Part shown: piece after piece, positions 28,438 through 38,465 of the stretch
Position numbering within the stretch: position 1 is the stretch's first letter
Layout of the letters: each line of letters opens with the position of its first letter
NCBI GenBank assembly: GCA_963697565.1
Contig: CAVOOM010000003.1
Span: 248,001 to 312,000 of the forward strand
Length of the DNA stretch: 64,000 nt
Reading direction: 5' to 3'
Source: CAWFSE01 sp963697565
GTDB lineage: Bacteria > Actinomycetota > Actinomycetes > CAVWCF01
The notes under the pieces: model-generated
What the model was told of the DNA's origin: nothing
The model's input: the letters and a program-made list of their open reading frames with translations, nothing else
Database searches by the model: none
Made by a program: the position numbers and the translations under genes

Positions 28438-29514
28438 TCAGCCGGCGCCGAGGACGGCCGCCGGGCCGTGCACCCGGGCCACCCACCGCTCGGGGTGGGC
28501 GATCTCGTCGGAGGACGGCAGGGCCTCGGGCGCTGACCACACCGCGGCGAACCCCTCGGCTCCGACGTGGGAGTGGACGCCGCGGACGAACGCCGCCCCC
28601 TCGCGGTACTGCCGCAGCTTCTCGTCCATCCCCAGCAGGCGGCGCATCGCGCCCTCGACCGGGGCCGCGTTGGCCCGGCGGGCGTTGAAGGCCGACCGGA
28701 TCCGCACGACCGAGGGGACGACCTGCGGGCCGACCTCGTCCATCACGTAGTCGGCGTGGCCCTCCAGCAGGGCCATGGTCGCGGCGAGTCGGGTCAGCCG
28801 CTCCCGCTGCGCCGGCGGCAGGACCGCGGCGGCCACTCCCCCGGCCCCGCGGCCGATCAGCGCCGAGCCGATCGCGCGGATGATCGCCGCCATCCGCCCG
28901 ACCCACTGGCCCGGCTCGGTCTCCAGCGAGCCGATGATGCCGCGCAGCTCGCCGAGGATGTGGCCGCGCATCCACGGCACCCCCCCGAACTGCACCCGGT
29001 GCGTCTCCTCGTGCAGGCAGACCCAGAGCCGGAAGTCGGCCGCATCGAGGCGGAGCGACCGCTGCGCCTGCAGGATGTTGGGCGCGACGAGCAGCAGCCG
29101 GCCCTGGTGCTCGGCGCCGTCCGCGGCGCGTCCGGCGATCTCGAACTGGCCGAGCACCCGCGCGGCCAGCCAGGCCAGCACGGCGCCGGTCTCCAGGGCG
29201 GTCAGCGTCGAGCCGACCGCCTGCACCGCCGGGCCCGGCGCGCGGGTGAGCAGCCGCTCCTCGACCGGGTCGAGCAGGACGCCGAAGCCGCCGGCGTTGG
29301 CGCGCACCCAGCGCGGCCGGTCGACCACCTCGACCGGCGACGAGGTCGGCGCCACCAGCCCGGTGACGGCACGCACGTGGGCCTCGGCGGCCGCGGCGGC
29401 GGCGTACAGCCCCTCGACGTGCGCCCGCGCCTCATCCGCGGCCACCTCGGGGCCGGGGCGGACCAGCCGGGCGCCAGCGGCGCCCGCGAGGTCCCAGTTG
29501 ACGAGGGCTCCCAT
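28438..29514 (-). CDS. Zinc-dependent metalloprotease family protein (DUF2342)
   Basis: About 358 residues. The diagnostic signature is HEETHRVQF (HExxH) in LWVCLHEETHRVQFGGV, followed about 90 residues later by LLEGHADYVMD, which supplies further ligand-type residues as in minigluzincin-like families. It is annotated in many actinobacterial genomes as an F420-biosynthesis-associated protein, but no F420 gene is visible here. The product is predicted cytosolic, with no signal peptide. ATG 29514 (MGALVNWDLAG) follows GGTGGG and is preferred over GTG 29523. It is conserved beside dacB and tilS. Substrate unknown. Confidence 0.8.
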   Translation of the reverse strand: MGALVNWDLAGAAGARLVRPGPEVAADEARAHVEGLYAAAAAAEAHVRAVTGLVAPTSSPVEVVDRPRWVRANAGGFGVLLDPVEERLLTRAPGPAVQAVGSTLTALETGAVLAWLAARVLGQFEIAGRAADGAEHQGRLLLVAPNILQAQRSLRLDAADFRLWVCLHEETHRVQFGGVPWMRGHILGELRGIIGSLETEPGQWVGRMAAIIRAIGSALIGRGAGGVAAAVLPPAQRERLTRLAATMALLEGHADYVMDEVGPQVVPSVVRIRSAFNARRANAAPVEGAMRRLLGMDEKLRQYREGAAFVRGVHSHVGAEGFAAVWSAPEALPSSDEIAHPERWVARVHGPAAVLGAG

Positions 29515-29533
29515 GGGTCCCACCGTACGGTGG

Positions 29534-30949
29534 TCAGCGGCAGCCGCACCCGGCCAGCGCGGCCGCGGCCCGGTCGAGCGCGGCCCGGGCGCCCTCGGTG
29601 CCCCCCGCCGGCACCCCCTCGGCGAGAAACGCGAACAGCAGCGTCCGGCCCTCGGCGGTGTCGACCGAGCCGGCCAGCGCGGTGGTGCCGGTCAGCGTCC
29701 CCGTCTTGCCGCGCACGAGGCCGGCGGCGTTGGCCGTGTCGGCCGTGTCGAAGCGATCGGCCAAGGTGCCGTTGAAGCCGCCGACGGCCATCCCGGCGAG
29801 GAGGGTCCGCAGCAGCGGGGACTTGGGGCCGTACGCCTGGGCGAGCAACGCGGTGATCAGCCCCGGCGCGGCCCGCGAGCCGGTGGCCAGCCCGCTCCCG
29901 TCAAGCAGCGAGAGCCCGGTGACGTCGAGGCCGAGGCCGGCCAGGGCCGTCGCCGTCGCCCGGGCGCCCCCCGCGAAGTCCGCCGGCTCGCCGGTGGCCG
30001 CCGCCGACAGGTGGGCGAGCGCCTCGGCCAGGTCGTTGTCGGAGTTGGCGAGCATCCGCTCCACCAGCACCGACACGGGCGCTGACTCCACGCTCGCGAC
30101 GAAGGCCGCGGGCTTGGCCGCCGGGGCCGCCGCGTCCACCGCCGTCGGCTCGCCCGCCACCGCGACCCCTGCGGCGGTGAGCGCCTGGGCGAACCTGCGC
30201 GCGGCCTCGAGCGAGGGGTCGGCGACCCGCGCGTCGCGATCGGGCGCCACCCGGCCCTGGTCGGCCGACAGCGCGGTCACCGGCCCGACGACGCCGCTCG
30301 TGACGTAGCCGGGCGGCCAGCTCGGCGCGGCGGTGGGCGGTGCGAACAGCCGCGCGTCGTACCGCAGCGTGATCTGGCTGAGCCCCTGCGGCGCCAGGGC
30401 GGCCGCGGTGCGCTGGGCCAGCTCGGCCAGCGAGGCGCCGGCCGGGTACGAGCCGGCGGCCGGCGGCGTCGTGGTGAGCGTCGCGTCGCCGCCGCCCACC
30501 AGCACGTACTCGGCGGCGGCCGCGCCCGGGGCGACGCCGGTGCGCAGCCGGGTCTCGGGGCCGAGCGCGATGAGCGCGGTGGCCGCGGTGAGCAGCTTGG
30601 CGGTGGACGCAGGGGTGGCGCCGGCCTGGGCCTGGCGCGCCGCCAGCGGCTCACCGGTGGCCGCATCCAGCACCGAGACGCGCACATCGCCACCCAGCGC
30701 CGGATCGGAGAGCGGGCCGGCGAGCGCCGCGTCCACGCCCGCCGACGTGGGCAGCGGGGCGGCCGGATCCGGTGGCGGCAGCGCCGGGCCGGCGCTGGCC
30801 ACCGGCGAGGAGCCGGGCAAGGGCTCGGCCGCCTCGACCTCGGCCGACCGATCACGGGCGCCCCAGGCGATGGCCCCCACGGCTGCCGCCGCGACGGCGA
30901 GCGCGGCGACCCCCGCGCCCCAGCGGGCGGCTCGTGATCGGGGCAGCAC
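29534..30949 (-). CDS. dacB: D-alanyl-D-alanine carboxypeptidase/endopeptidase (PBP4 type)
   Basis: A secreted class C penicillin-binding protein that trims peptidoglycan. A 471-residue product with an N-terminal membrane/signal segment (WGAGVAALAVAAAAVGAIAW), then SxxK in TPASTAKLL, SxN in NSDNDLAEAL and KTG in VRGKTGTLTGTTALAG, in the order of the family. The GTG at 30949 follows GGGAGGA. It is divergent from ppa, with 146 bases between starts, and heads the minus-strand dacB-metalloprotease-tilS group. Confidence 0.94.
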   Translation of the reverse strand: MLPRSRAARWGAGVAALAVAAAAVGAIAWGARDRSAEVEAAEPLPGSSPVASAGPALPPPDPAAPLPTSAGVDAALAGPLSDPALGGDVRVSVLDAATGEPLAARQAQAGATPASTAKLLTAATALIALGPETRLRTGVAPGAAAAEYVLVGGGDATLTTTPPAAGSYPAGASLAELAQRTAAALAPQGLSQITLRYDARLFAPPTAAPSWPPGYVTSGVVGPVTALSADQGRVAPDRDARVADPSLEAARRFAQALTAAGVAVAGEPTAVDAAAPAAKPAAFVASVESAPVSVLVERMLANSDNDLAEALAHLSAAATGEPADFAGGARATATALAGLGLDVTGLSLLDGSGLATGSRAAPGLITALLAQAYGPKSPLLRTLLAGMAVGGFNGTLADRFDTADTANAAGLVRGKTGTLTGTTALAGSVDTAEGRTLLFAFLAEGVPAGGTEGARAALDRAAAALAGCGCR

Positions 30950-31095
30950 GGCGTCCTCCCGGGGGCGCGCAGATCGGGTCGGCGGATCGGGTCGTCCGCC
31001 GTGGCGGATGCAGGCAGACTAGGCGGCGACCCCGGCGGCCCTTGTGCCGCCACCAGCAGCGCCGCACCGGCGCCGGCCCCGAGGAGCGCCCCGCA

Positions 31096-31599
31096 GTGGA
31101 GTTCGACGTCACGATCGAGATCCCCAAGGGCCAGCGCAACAAGTACGAGGTCGACCACTCGACCGGGCGGATCCGGCTGGACCGGATGCTGTTCACCGCG
31201 ACCCGCTACCCGGCCGACTACGGATTCATCGAGCAGACCCTCGGCGAGGACGGCGACCCCCTCGACGCGCTCGTGCTGCTCGACGAGCCGACGTTCCCGG
31301 GCTGCCTGATCAAGTGCCGCGCGGTCGGGATGTACCGGATGACCGATGAGGCCGGCGGCGACGACAAGGTGCTCTGCGTCCCGGTGGCCGACCCGCGGCT
31401 GGACCACCTGCGCGACATCTACCACGTGGCGGAGTTCGACCGGCTGGAGATCGAGCACTTCTTCTCGGTCTACAAGGACCTCGAGCCGGGCAAGAGCGTC
31501 GAGGGCGCCACCTGGGCCGGCCGCACGGAGGCCGAGGAGGAGATCGTCCGGTCGCTGAAGCGGGCCCAGGACACCGGGTACTGGGACGACAAGCACTGA
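31096..31599 (+). CDS. ppa: Soluble inorganic pyrophosphatase
   Basis: Hydrolyses PPi to two Pi in the cytosol, family I. The 167-residue protein has EVDHSTGRIRLDR, ADYGFI, the metal-binding signature EDGDPLDALVLL and the late KDLEPGKSV. The GTG start follows GAGGAGCG. It is transcribed away from dacB. A membrane H+-pyrophosphatase is encoded later in the window, so the cell has both routes of PPi removal. Confidence 0.97.
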   Translation: MEFDVTIEIPKGQRNKYEVDHSTGRIRLDRMLFTATRYPADYGFIEQTLGEDGDPLDALVLLDEPTFPGCLIKCRAVGMYRMTDEAGGDDKVLCVPVADPRLDHLRDIYHVAEFDRLEIEHFFSVYKDLEPGKSVEGATWAGRTEAEEEIVRSLKRAQDTGYWDDKH

Positions 31600-31602
31600 G
31601 CC

Positions 31603-31621
31603 CGCGCGCCCCAGGCGCGCG
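31603..31621 (+). terminator. Hairpin between convergent ppa and NlpC/P60 genes
   Basis: CGCGCGCC pairs with GGCGCGCG around a 3-base loop, immediately after the ppa stop and before the end of the convergent hydrolase gene. It probably serves both directions; no T tract. Confidence 0.55.
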
Positions 31622-31637
31622 CTCGCTCAGGGGCGGG

Positions 31638-32964
31638 TCAGGGGCGGGCGAACCCGAACAGGCTCGGGCGGTTGATGCTCGACTCCTTGACCCAGGAGCC
31701 GGTGTAGGGCGCCTCGATCATCAGGCCCGCGCCGAGGTAGAGGCCCACGTGGTAGATCGAGCCGGCGTCGGTCGGGTCTGAGCCGAAGAACACCAGGTCG
31801 CCGGGGCGAGCCTGGGTGGCCGGGATCTTCTTGGCCTGCGCGAACTGCGCCACCGAGTAGTGCGGCAGGGCCACGCCGCCGGCCTCCCAGGCGCGCATCG
31901 TCAGCCCGGAGCAGTCGAAGGAGTCGGGGCCGTCCGCGGCCCACACGTACGGCTTGCCCATCTGGGCGCGGGCGAAGGCGATGGCCGCGGCGGCGCCCTC
32001 CTCGGTGCCCTTCGAGACCCCGCCGGTCAGCGGCGGCGACCACGCGGGCGCCGGCGTCGGGCGCTCGCCGTTGCCGCCGTAGACGCCCGAGCCCGTCGGC
32101 GCCGGGGGGGTCGACGTGCGCGCCCGGGCCGCGGCCTGCTCTGCTGCGCGCTTGGCCGCGCCGCGGCGGCGGCCTCGGCGGCCTTGCGGGCGGCCTCCGC
32201 GCGAGCGCGTCGCGGCGGGCTTGCTCAAGGGCCTTGTTCGTGGTCTTGGCGCTGGCGAGGTCGGCGGTGGCCTGATCGCGGGTGGCCGCGATCTGGCTGA
32301 CCATGATCTGCTGGGCCGCGACCTGGGCCTCGGCCTCGACCTTCATCTGGCGGACCTGCTCGGCGGCCGCGCGCTGGGACTCCAGCGCCGCGTCGGCCTG
32401 GGCCCGCAGCACCCGGGAGACCACCTCGGCCACGCGCACCTTGTCGAGCGCGGACGACTGCTGCTGGGACACCTGGTCGAGGGTGGTGGTCCGGTCGACC
32501 AGGGACTGGACCCCGCTGGCGCCGAGCATGGAGGCGACCCCCGCGAGGTCGCCGCCCGATCGGTAGGAGGCGGCCGCGAAGCGGCCGACCGCCGCGCGCT
32601 GCGTCCCGAGGTCGGCCTCGGCCGCCTCGGCCTGCGCGCGGGCGGCGGCGGCGGTCTGCTCGGCCTGCTGCAGCTGGTAGAGCGCGCCTTCGTACGCCGT
32701 CACGGCCTGGGCCATCGCGACGCCGGCCGCCTCCAACTGGGCGCCGGCCAGCGCCAGCTGGGCCTGCGCCCGGCCGACCTTGCCCGCGGCTGAGTCGATG
32801 GCCTGGCGGCTGGCCGCGAGCTCTTGCTCGGTGGGGTTCGTCGGATCGGCGGCCGCGGCGGGGGCCAGGGCTCCGAGCAGGGCCACGGCGGCCACCGACG
32901 CGAGGGCGCGCGCGGCCCACGACCGCGAGGCGGCACGGCCTCGAGCGGGGTGGCGAGCGGGCAC
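31638..32964 (-). CDS. Secreted coiled-coil NlpC/P60 peptidoglycan hydrolase (frameshifted)
   Basis: A RipA/RpfA-neighbour-type cell-wall endopeptidase. The signal peptide follows GTG 32964 (SWAARALASVAAVALLGALA, then PAAAADP), supported by GGGAG five bases upstream. Residues of about 40-240 form a long Ala/Gln-rich coiled coil. Two frame changes, near 32203 and 32160, lie in a repetitive Ala/Arg/Glu-rich linker. The last 115 residues are the NlpC/P60 domain, with catalytic Cys in SFDCSGLTM and the His in SIYHVGLYLG. The coiled coil usually regulates access to the active site. Together about 440 residues. Confidence 0.87.
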
Positions 32965-33057
32965 GCGGACTCCCAACGGCGGGTGGCGGATGCCTTGGAC
33001 CGTAGGAGGTGAAACGGGCAGAGGGAACAGGAATCCCACAAGTCACAGGGGTCCCAT

Positions 33058-33080
33058 CGGCGTGTCGCGTTGACACGCCG
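33058..33080 (-). promoter_or_regulatory. Perfect hairpin between the cupin and NlpC/P60 genes
   Basis: CGGCGTGTC (33058-33066) pairs with GACACGCCG (33072-33080) around a 5-base loop. It lies 53 bases beyond the cupin stop and 94 bases before the NlpC/P60 start on the minus strand. It may be the cupin terminator or a leader structure for the hydrolase; there is no T tract to decide. Confidence 0.5.
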
Positions 33081-33133
33081 GTCTTACAAGGCTGTTATTC
33101 GCCCTCGCAATTCGGCGAGGCGCTCTCGGAGGC

Positions 33134-33493
33134 TCACTCCTCGCGGTGCGCCAGCTCCGGGGCGAAGGCCGGCAGGCACAGCGCGATGTACTCCGCGCCG
33201 TCGCCGCCCTCGGGCACCAGGTAGCGGACCCGCTCGCCGGCCCGGGTCACGATCGCCGTGCCGGCCACCACATCGGTGCTGCCGCCGTCGTGCTCGACGC
33301 GCAGCCGTCCCCGCAGCACGAGGGTGACCTCGTCGAACTCGGGGGTCTGCGCGGGCTCCGACCAGCCGGCGGGGGCGACCATCCAGGCCAGGCTGGCGGC
33401 GTCGGTGCCGGTGGCCAGCCGGCCGAGGTACTCACGGATGAGCTTGTCGCCGGGGACCTCGACGAGGGCGGGGCGCGTGATGAGTTCGGGCAT
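33134..33493 (-). CDS. Cupin-domain protein
   Basis: A small single-cupin protein of about 119 residues (start MPELITRPA). The region EFDEVTLVLRGRLRVEHDGG resembles cupin motif 1 with most metal ligands replaced; GTAIVTRAGERVRYLVPEGG resembles motif 2. It ends in a short acidic tail. The residues usually binding metal (two His, Glu, His) are mostly missing, so a binding or sensory role is as likely as catalysis. It stands alone between a hydrolase and a sigma-factor gene. Ligand unknown. Confidence 0.7.
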   Translation of the reverse strand: MPELITRPALVEVPGDKLIREYLGRLATGTDAASLAWMVAPAGWSEPAQTPEFDEVTLVLRGRLRVEHDGGSTDVVAGTAIVTRAGERVRYLVPEGGDGAEYIALCLPAFAPELAHREE

Positions 33494-33560
33494 CCGCCCA
33501 CCCTGGCGCCCCCACCCCACCCCTTGGGGTTGATCAAGCAGGTTTGGCTGGCCGGAGGCC

Positions 33561-34331
33561 TCAGGCCCGCCCGGCCAGCAGGCCCTCGATCCGGTCGGCC
33601 AGCGGGTCGGGCACCACGCTGTCGGGGTCCTGCAGCCCCGCGAGCGCCGCGGTCGCGCCCACCAGCGAGGCGTACAGCGGCGGGCAGGTCGGGCAGGTCT
33701 CGAGGTGCCGCTCGACCAACCCGGCCTGGCCGGGTTCGAGATCGCCGTCGAGGTAGTCGCTCACCTGGCTGCGGGCGTCCCAGCAGCGCAGCGGCACCCC
33801 GCGCAGCGCCTCGCGGCGCTCCTGCCCGCGGGCCAGCGCCGAGACCAGCATCATCCGGCCCCGGCGCAGCCGCTGCTTGGCCGCCGGCAGGCCGATCTCG
33901 TGCAACTCGGCGATCGCCCGCACGGTCCAGCCCTCGGCATCGTGCAGCACGACGGCCGTCCGGTAGATCACCGGGAGCCGGAGCAAGGCGTCCTCAAGCT
34001 CCTCCCGGGTCTCCGCGCGCAGGACCACGGCCGAGGCGTCGACGGTGTACGAGTCGTCGCGCCACCGCTCCTCGACCGCCTCGGCGAGGTCCTCGACCGG
34101 GATCTCCCGATCGCGCCGCGCCCGGTCGACGGCCAGGTTGTGCAGGATCCGGTGCAGCCAGGTCGCCAGGGCCGCGTCGCCGCGGTAGGAGTCGGCGCGC
34201 TCCAGCGCGCGCACCACGGTCTCCTGCACGAGGTCCTCGGACTGCTGGGGGTCGCGGGTGACGGTGCGCGCGAACCGGAGCAGCCCTGGGATCTCGTCGG
34301 CAAGCAGGGGGCCGAGCTGGCGGGCGTCCAC
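33561..34331 (-). CDS. ECF-type sigma factor with fused C-terminal zinc-finger (zf-HC2) domain
   Basis: A 256-residue fusion. Sigma region 2 spans about 8-75 (PGLLRFARTVTRDPQQSEDL, LVQETVVRAL, TWLHRILHNLAVD), and region 4 about 110-165 (LEDALLRLPVIYRTAVVLHD, AIAELHEIGLPAAKQRLRRG). A C-terminal zinc-binding helix of the anti-sigma type follows with HLETCPTC (H-x3-C-x2-C, about 212-219). In most systems the zinc finger sits on a separate anti-sigma protein; here it is covalent, suggesting built-in control. GTG start. The target promoters are unknown. Confidence 0.85.
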   Translation of the reverse strand: MDARQLGPLLADEIPGLLRFARTVTRDPQQSEDLVQETVVRALERADSYRGDAALATWLHRILHNLAVDRARRDREIPVEDLAEAVEERWRDDSYTVDASAVVLRAETREELEDALLRLPVIYRTAVVLHDAEGWTVRAIAELHEIGLPAAKQRLRRGRMMLVSALARGQERREALRGVPLRCWDARSQVSDYLDGDLEPGQAGLVERHLETCPTCPPLYASLVGATAALAGLQDPDSVVPDPLADRIEGLLAGRA

Positions 34332-34340
34332 GCCCCGACG

Positions 34341-34578
34341 CTAGCGAGCGGCGCTGGTGCGGTCCTTGGCGGCCGGCTCGACCGGGCAGGTGCTCATGCC
34401 GAACATCCGGTACAGCGGGCAGACGCCCACGGCGGCCGTGACGAGCATGACGCCGGCGACGACGAACAGGATGATGCCCGAGGATGGTCGTCGGCCCGGC
34501 GACGATGGCGCCCGCCACCGAGGCGGCGGCGATCACCACGCGGATCACGCGGTCAGCAGGGCTTTCGTTCTTGGTCAC
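34341..34578 (-). CDS. YgaP-like DUF2892 membrane protein (frameshifted)
   Basis: A short two-helix membrane protein. The first frame gives MTKNESPADRVIRVVIAA and the first helix; near base 34483 it shifts to a frame reading IILFVVAGVMLVTAAVGVCP then LYRMFGMSTCP, the conserved CPLY...C end of DUF2892 proteins, and stops at 34341. Together about 79 residues. In other bacteria the domain is often fused to a rhodanese. It lies upstream of the sigma-factor gene on the same strand. Function unknown. Confidence 0.75.
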
Positions 34579-34682
34579 GAGGTCCTCCGGTTGTTGGTGT
34601 CTGACACGTCATAGACGCACCAACCCCGGAAAGGGATACCGGCTGCTCGTCGGCCCCAACGCCCCGCAGGGCTCGCCGCGAC

Positions 34683-35865
34683 CTAGTGGACGGGGCCCTC
34701 GCCCTCGAGGTGCGGCACCGGCGGGACGTGAACGGCCAGCTCGTCCTCCGACGGGATCTCCGCCTCGACGTCCTCGGCGTCGATGCTGTGCGTCATCGCG
34801 TACACGATCGCGCCGCCGACCACGAAGATGAGGCTGCCCACCGCCACCCAGGCGGCCGCCCCAGGAAGCTGGGTCAGCTTGTAGACCAGCCACGCGATGG
34901 TCGAGGTGGCCGGGATCGTGACGACCCAGGCGGCCACCATCTCGCCGACGACCTTGAAGTTGAGCCCACGTCCGGAGGACACTCCGGCGCCCATCACCGA
35001 CGACCCGGCGGCATGCGTGGTCGAGATCGGGATGCCGTAGCTGGTCGCCCCGAAGATCGCCGTGATCGCCCCGAGGTTGGCGGCCAGCCCCGAGGCGGCG
35101 TGCAGCGTCGTGATCCGCAAGCCCCATCGTCTCGATGATCTTCCAGCCGCCCCACACGGTGCCCAGCGCGATCGCCGCGTACGCCGAGATCGCGACCCAC
35201 TCGGGGACGGCGATCTCGTCGCTGCCGGCCGGGGCGGCGAGGTAGCCGGTGCCGACGAGCAGGGCCGCGATCACGCCCATCGTCTTCTGCGCGTCGTTGG
35301 CCCCGTGGCCGAACGAGACCGCGCCCGCCGAGACCAGCTGCAGCACCTTGAACGGGCGCGCGTTGTCCGGCAGTTTGAACAGCTTCTGCGAGCCCGCCAC
35401 GAGATACATCGCCAGGAAGGCGACGGTGAACGCCACCAACGGCGAGGCGATGATCGCCACGGCGGTCTTCTGCACCGAGGCCCAGTCGATCGCGTCGATT
35501 CCGCCTGCTGACAGGCCGGCCCCCACGAGCCCGCCGATGAGTGCGTGGCTGGACGACGAGGGCATCCCGACCCACCAGGTCGCGTAGTTCCAGACGATCG
35601 CGGCCATCAGGGCGGAGAAGACGACGGCGAGTCCGGACACGTCGGGGTCGACGACCTTCGCGACGGTGTTGGCGACCGCGGTCCCGACGAAGAAGTAGGC
35701 CAGGAAGTTGAAGAACGCGGAGAACCACACGGCCCACTTCGCCGGGAGCGCGCGCGTGGCCACGACGGTGGACACCGAGTTCGCCGCGTCGTGGAAGCCG
35801 TTGGTGAAGTCGAAGAGCAGCGCGAGGGCGACGACTGCGACGACGCCGAGCAGCAGGGTGTCCAC
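34683..35865 (-). CDS. pitA: PiT-family inorganic phosphate transporter (frameshifted)
   Basis: Low-affinity phosphate/metal-phosphate symporter. The first frame opens with VALALLFDFTNGFHDAANSV, the N-terminal PiT signature (GFHDAANSVSTVVATRALP), and has SFGHGANDAQKTMGVIAALL. After GGWKIIETMGL, near base 35120, homology continues in another frame: RITTLHAASGLAANLGAITA then SYGIPISTTHAAGSSVMGAG, the second PiT signature. About ten hydrophobic segments and a final acidic cytosolic tail. About 394 residues in all. Confidence 0.88.
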
Positions 35866-35960
35866 GTGCGCATTCTGTACGCCCGATGAACGCAGTGTGA
35901 ACGGTCAAGCGAACCCACCTGGACGGGACTTTCGTCCCAGCCGGGAACGAAGGGCCCGAT

Positions 35961-38376
35961 TCAGCCGATCGGCACCCAGAGCAGGCGCAGGTCGGCCACC
36001 CGCACGTCGGTCTTCTCCAGCGGCACCGGCAGCGTCTCGATGCGCTGCGGCCTTGGCCATCCACTCCGTGTCGAGGGCGGCCACCTCGGCCGCCAGGTCG
36101 CTCTCCAGCGCCGCGAGGTCGCCCTGCAGCGCGTTGACCTTGCCCTCGGCCGCGCCGACCCGAGCCGAGGACTTGGCCTGCCGGCGAGCCTCCGTCGCGA
36201 TCGAGGTGCGCGACCGCCGGCCGCCCAGCAGCCCGCCGAGCAGCCCGCCGACGGCGCCGGCCACCGAGGCCTGGAACTGCGCCTGGTGGTCGGCTTCGGC
36301 CATGGCGGCGTCCTCGGCCGCGGCCCCGATCCGGTCGCGCATCTTGGTGAGGCGGGCCTCGTACTTGGTTCGCAGCGCAGCCGTCGCGGCGTCGGCCTTG
36401 GCGTCGGCCGCCGCCACGCAGCGGGCGGCGAACTCCTCGCGGGTCTCCCCGACCCGCCCGTAGACCCCCAGCTCGCGGTTGACCAGGATCTCGGCCGTCC
36501 GGGTGCGCACGAGGTGGTCGGCGAGGGCGCGCTTCAACTCGGCCCACCAGGCCTTGGTGTCGATCGCCGCGTCGGTGAACTCGTACGCGGCCGGGCCGCT
36601 CGCCGGGGCGGCGAGCAGGTCGCGGTCGTCGTAGTCCACCGCGAGGAACCCGCTCGCGTCGGCCGCCAGCGGCAGCGGCATCAGCACGGCCTCGTACTCC
36701 TCGTCGTGGATGAGGTCGGCCTTGGTGTCGTCGTAGCGCAACTGCACCCGCGCGACCGCCGCGGCCCGGTGGACGCGGCCGGGGACCGCCCCGATCTGGC
36801 TGGACCAGGGGGCGGCGGGGTCGAGGTGGGCGACGAGGACGCCGGCGGCGGCCGCGGGGGCGACCGGCGTCGTCTCGGTTCCCCCGGCCGCAGGAGGGCG
36901 CGGGAGGGCGATCGGCGGCGCCTCAGGGGCAGCCGGCGCCGCGGGGACGGGCGCGGCCGTCGCCGCTGCTGCAGGTGAGGGGGCAGCCGGGGCGACGGGG
37001 GCGGTCGCGGCCTTGAGCCCGCTGAGCTGGTCTCGGGTGAGCGGCCCTCGCAGGTACGACATCGCCCAACGCGTCGTGAAGACCTGAGGGGCGTCCTGGC
37101 TGGCCCGGCGCAGCAGGAACTCGCGCTTGCCGAGGCCGGAGATCAGGTCGCCGACCGCGCCGACGTCGACGCTGCCGGCCGCGCTCGCCATGCCCTCAAG
37201 CAGGCGCGCCTTGTCGCGCTCGGTCTGCAGCCGGCCGACCATCCAGGTGCCGGCGTTGGACAGCGCCTTGTAGTCGATGTCGACCGGGTTCTGGGTGGAG
37301 AGCACCACCCCGAGGCCGAAGGCGCGGGCCTGCTTGAGCAGCAGCATGATCGGCTTCTTGGTGGGCGGGTTCGCCACCGGCGGCAGGTAGCCGGCGACCT
37401 CGTCCATGTAGAGCAGGGCGCGCAGGTCGGTCGAGCCGCTCTGTCGGCGCATCCAGGTGACCAGCTTGCTCAGCACGAGCGCGGTGACCGACTGCCGCTC
37501 CTCGTCCGACAGGTGGGCCGTCGAGATGATCGCGCAGCGCGGCTTGCCGGACGGCGAGCGCAGCATCGCCCCGGCGTCCACCGGGTCGCCCTGCATCCAC
37601 TGGGCGAAGCTGGGCGCCGCCAGCACGCCGTTGAGCCGCATCGCGAACGCGGTGCGGTCCGCCGGGGGGTAGAACGTGTCGAGGTCGAGCACCCCGAGCT
37701 TGCGGATCGGCGGCTGCTGGACGCGCCCGACCAGGGTGCCCAGGTCGAGCGTCTCGCCCCGCGACCACGCGTCGTGGACGAGGTTGGCGAGCAGGATGTG
37801 CTCGCGCGAGGAGAGCGGGTCGGCCTCGATGCCGATCAGCCCGAGCAGCCCGGCGATGTAGCCGTCGATCTCATCGTTGACCGACTCGGTGTCGGTGAGG
37901 TCGGTCGGGGGCTGCAGCGAGCCGAGGATGTTGAGCGGGATCCCCGCCGACGAGCCGGGCGTGTAGACGGCGAAGTCGACGGTGTCACGCAGGGCCTGGA
38001 TCCGCTCCGGGCCGATCCCCCAGCCGGCCAGCCCGTCCTTCCACATCGTCGCCTGCTGCGCGGCGAACTCATCGACCGAAAGCCCCGCCTGCTGGGCCTG
38101 CCCGGGGTCGACCCAGGGGGCGAAGTCCGCCGGTGCCAGCGCGGGGAAGGTCAGGCACAGGTTCGCCAGATCGCCCTTGGGGTCGATCAGGATCGCCGGC
38201 ACCCCGGCCTGCAGGCATTCCTCGATCAACACGATGCCCAGGCCGGTCTTGCCGGAGCCGGTCATCCCGACGATCACGCCGTGTGTGGTCAGGTCGGAGG
38301 ACGGCAGCCGGGTGGGCGCATCCGTACGGGCGTGGGTCGCGGCGTCGACGCCGCCGCCTAGGAGGAGGTCAGCCAT
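35961..38376 (-). CDS. HerA-like ATPase (DUF853 family; frameshift at the end)
   Basis: A FtsK/HerA-superfamily ATPase of about 805 residues. Walker A is GMTGSGKTGLG (about 39-49), with AILIDPKGDLANLC nearby; Walker B is ALLYMDEVAGYLPP, and STQNPVDIDYKALSN is the sensor-like segment typical of DUF853. The second half has a Pro/Ala linker and a long Ala/Glu-rich coiled coil. Near base 36050 the frame changes, and the family-like end QRIETLPVPLEKTDVRVADL then RLLWVPIG stops at 35961. The family is often described as a DNA-translocase-type enzyme, but its role is not established. ATG 38376 follows GGAGGAGG. Confidence 0.83.
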
Positions 38377-38465
38377 ACCGCGGAGAGTATTGCGGTCGGC
38401 CGCAGCGCAGGGCGGTCTTGGTGTGCGTGCCCCGGGGTGCCCCTCGGTGGGGCAGCATGCGGAGC

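Noticed and set aside
33070..33098. TTGACA with TGTTAT 17 bases later on the plus strand
   Set aside because: It looks like a promoter, but no plus-strand gene follows; the neighbouring genes are both on the minus strand, and TTGACA is part of the hairpin arm.
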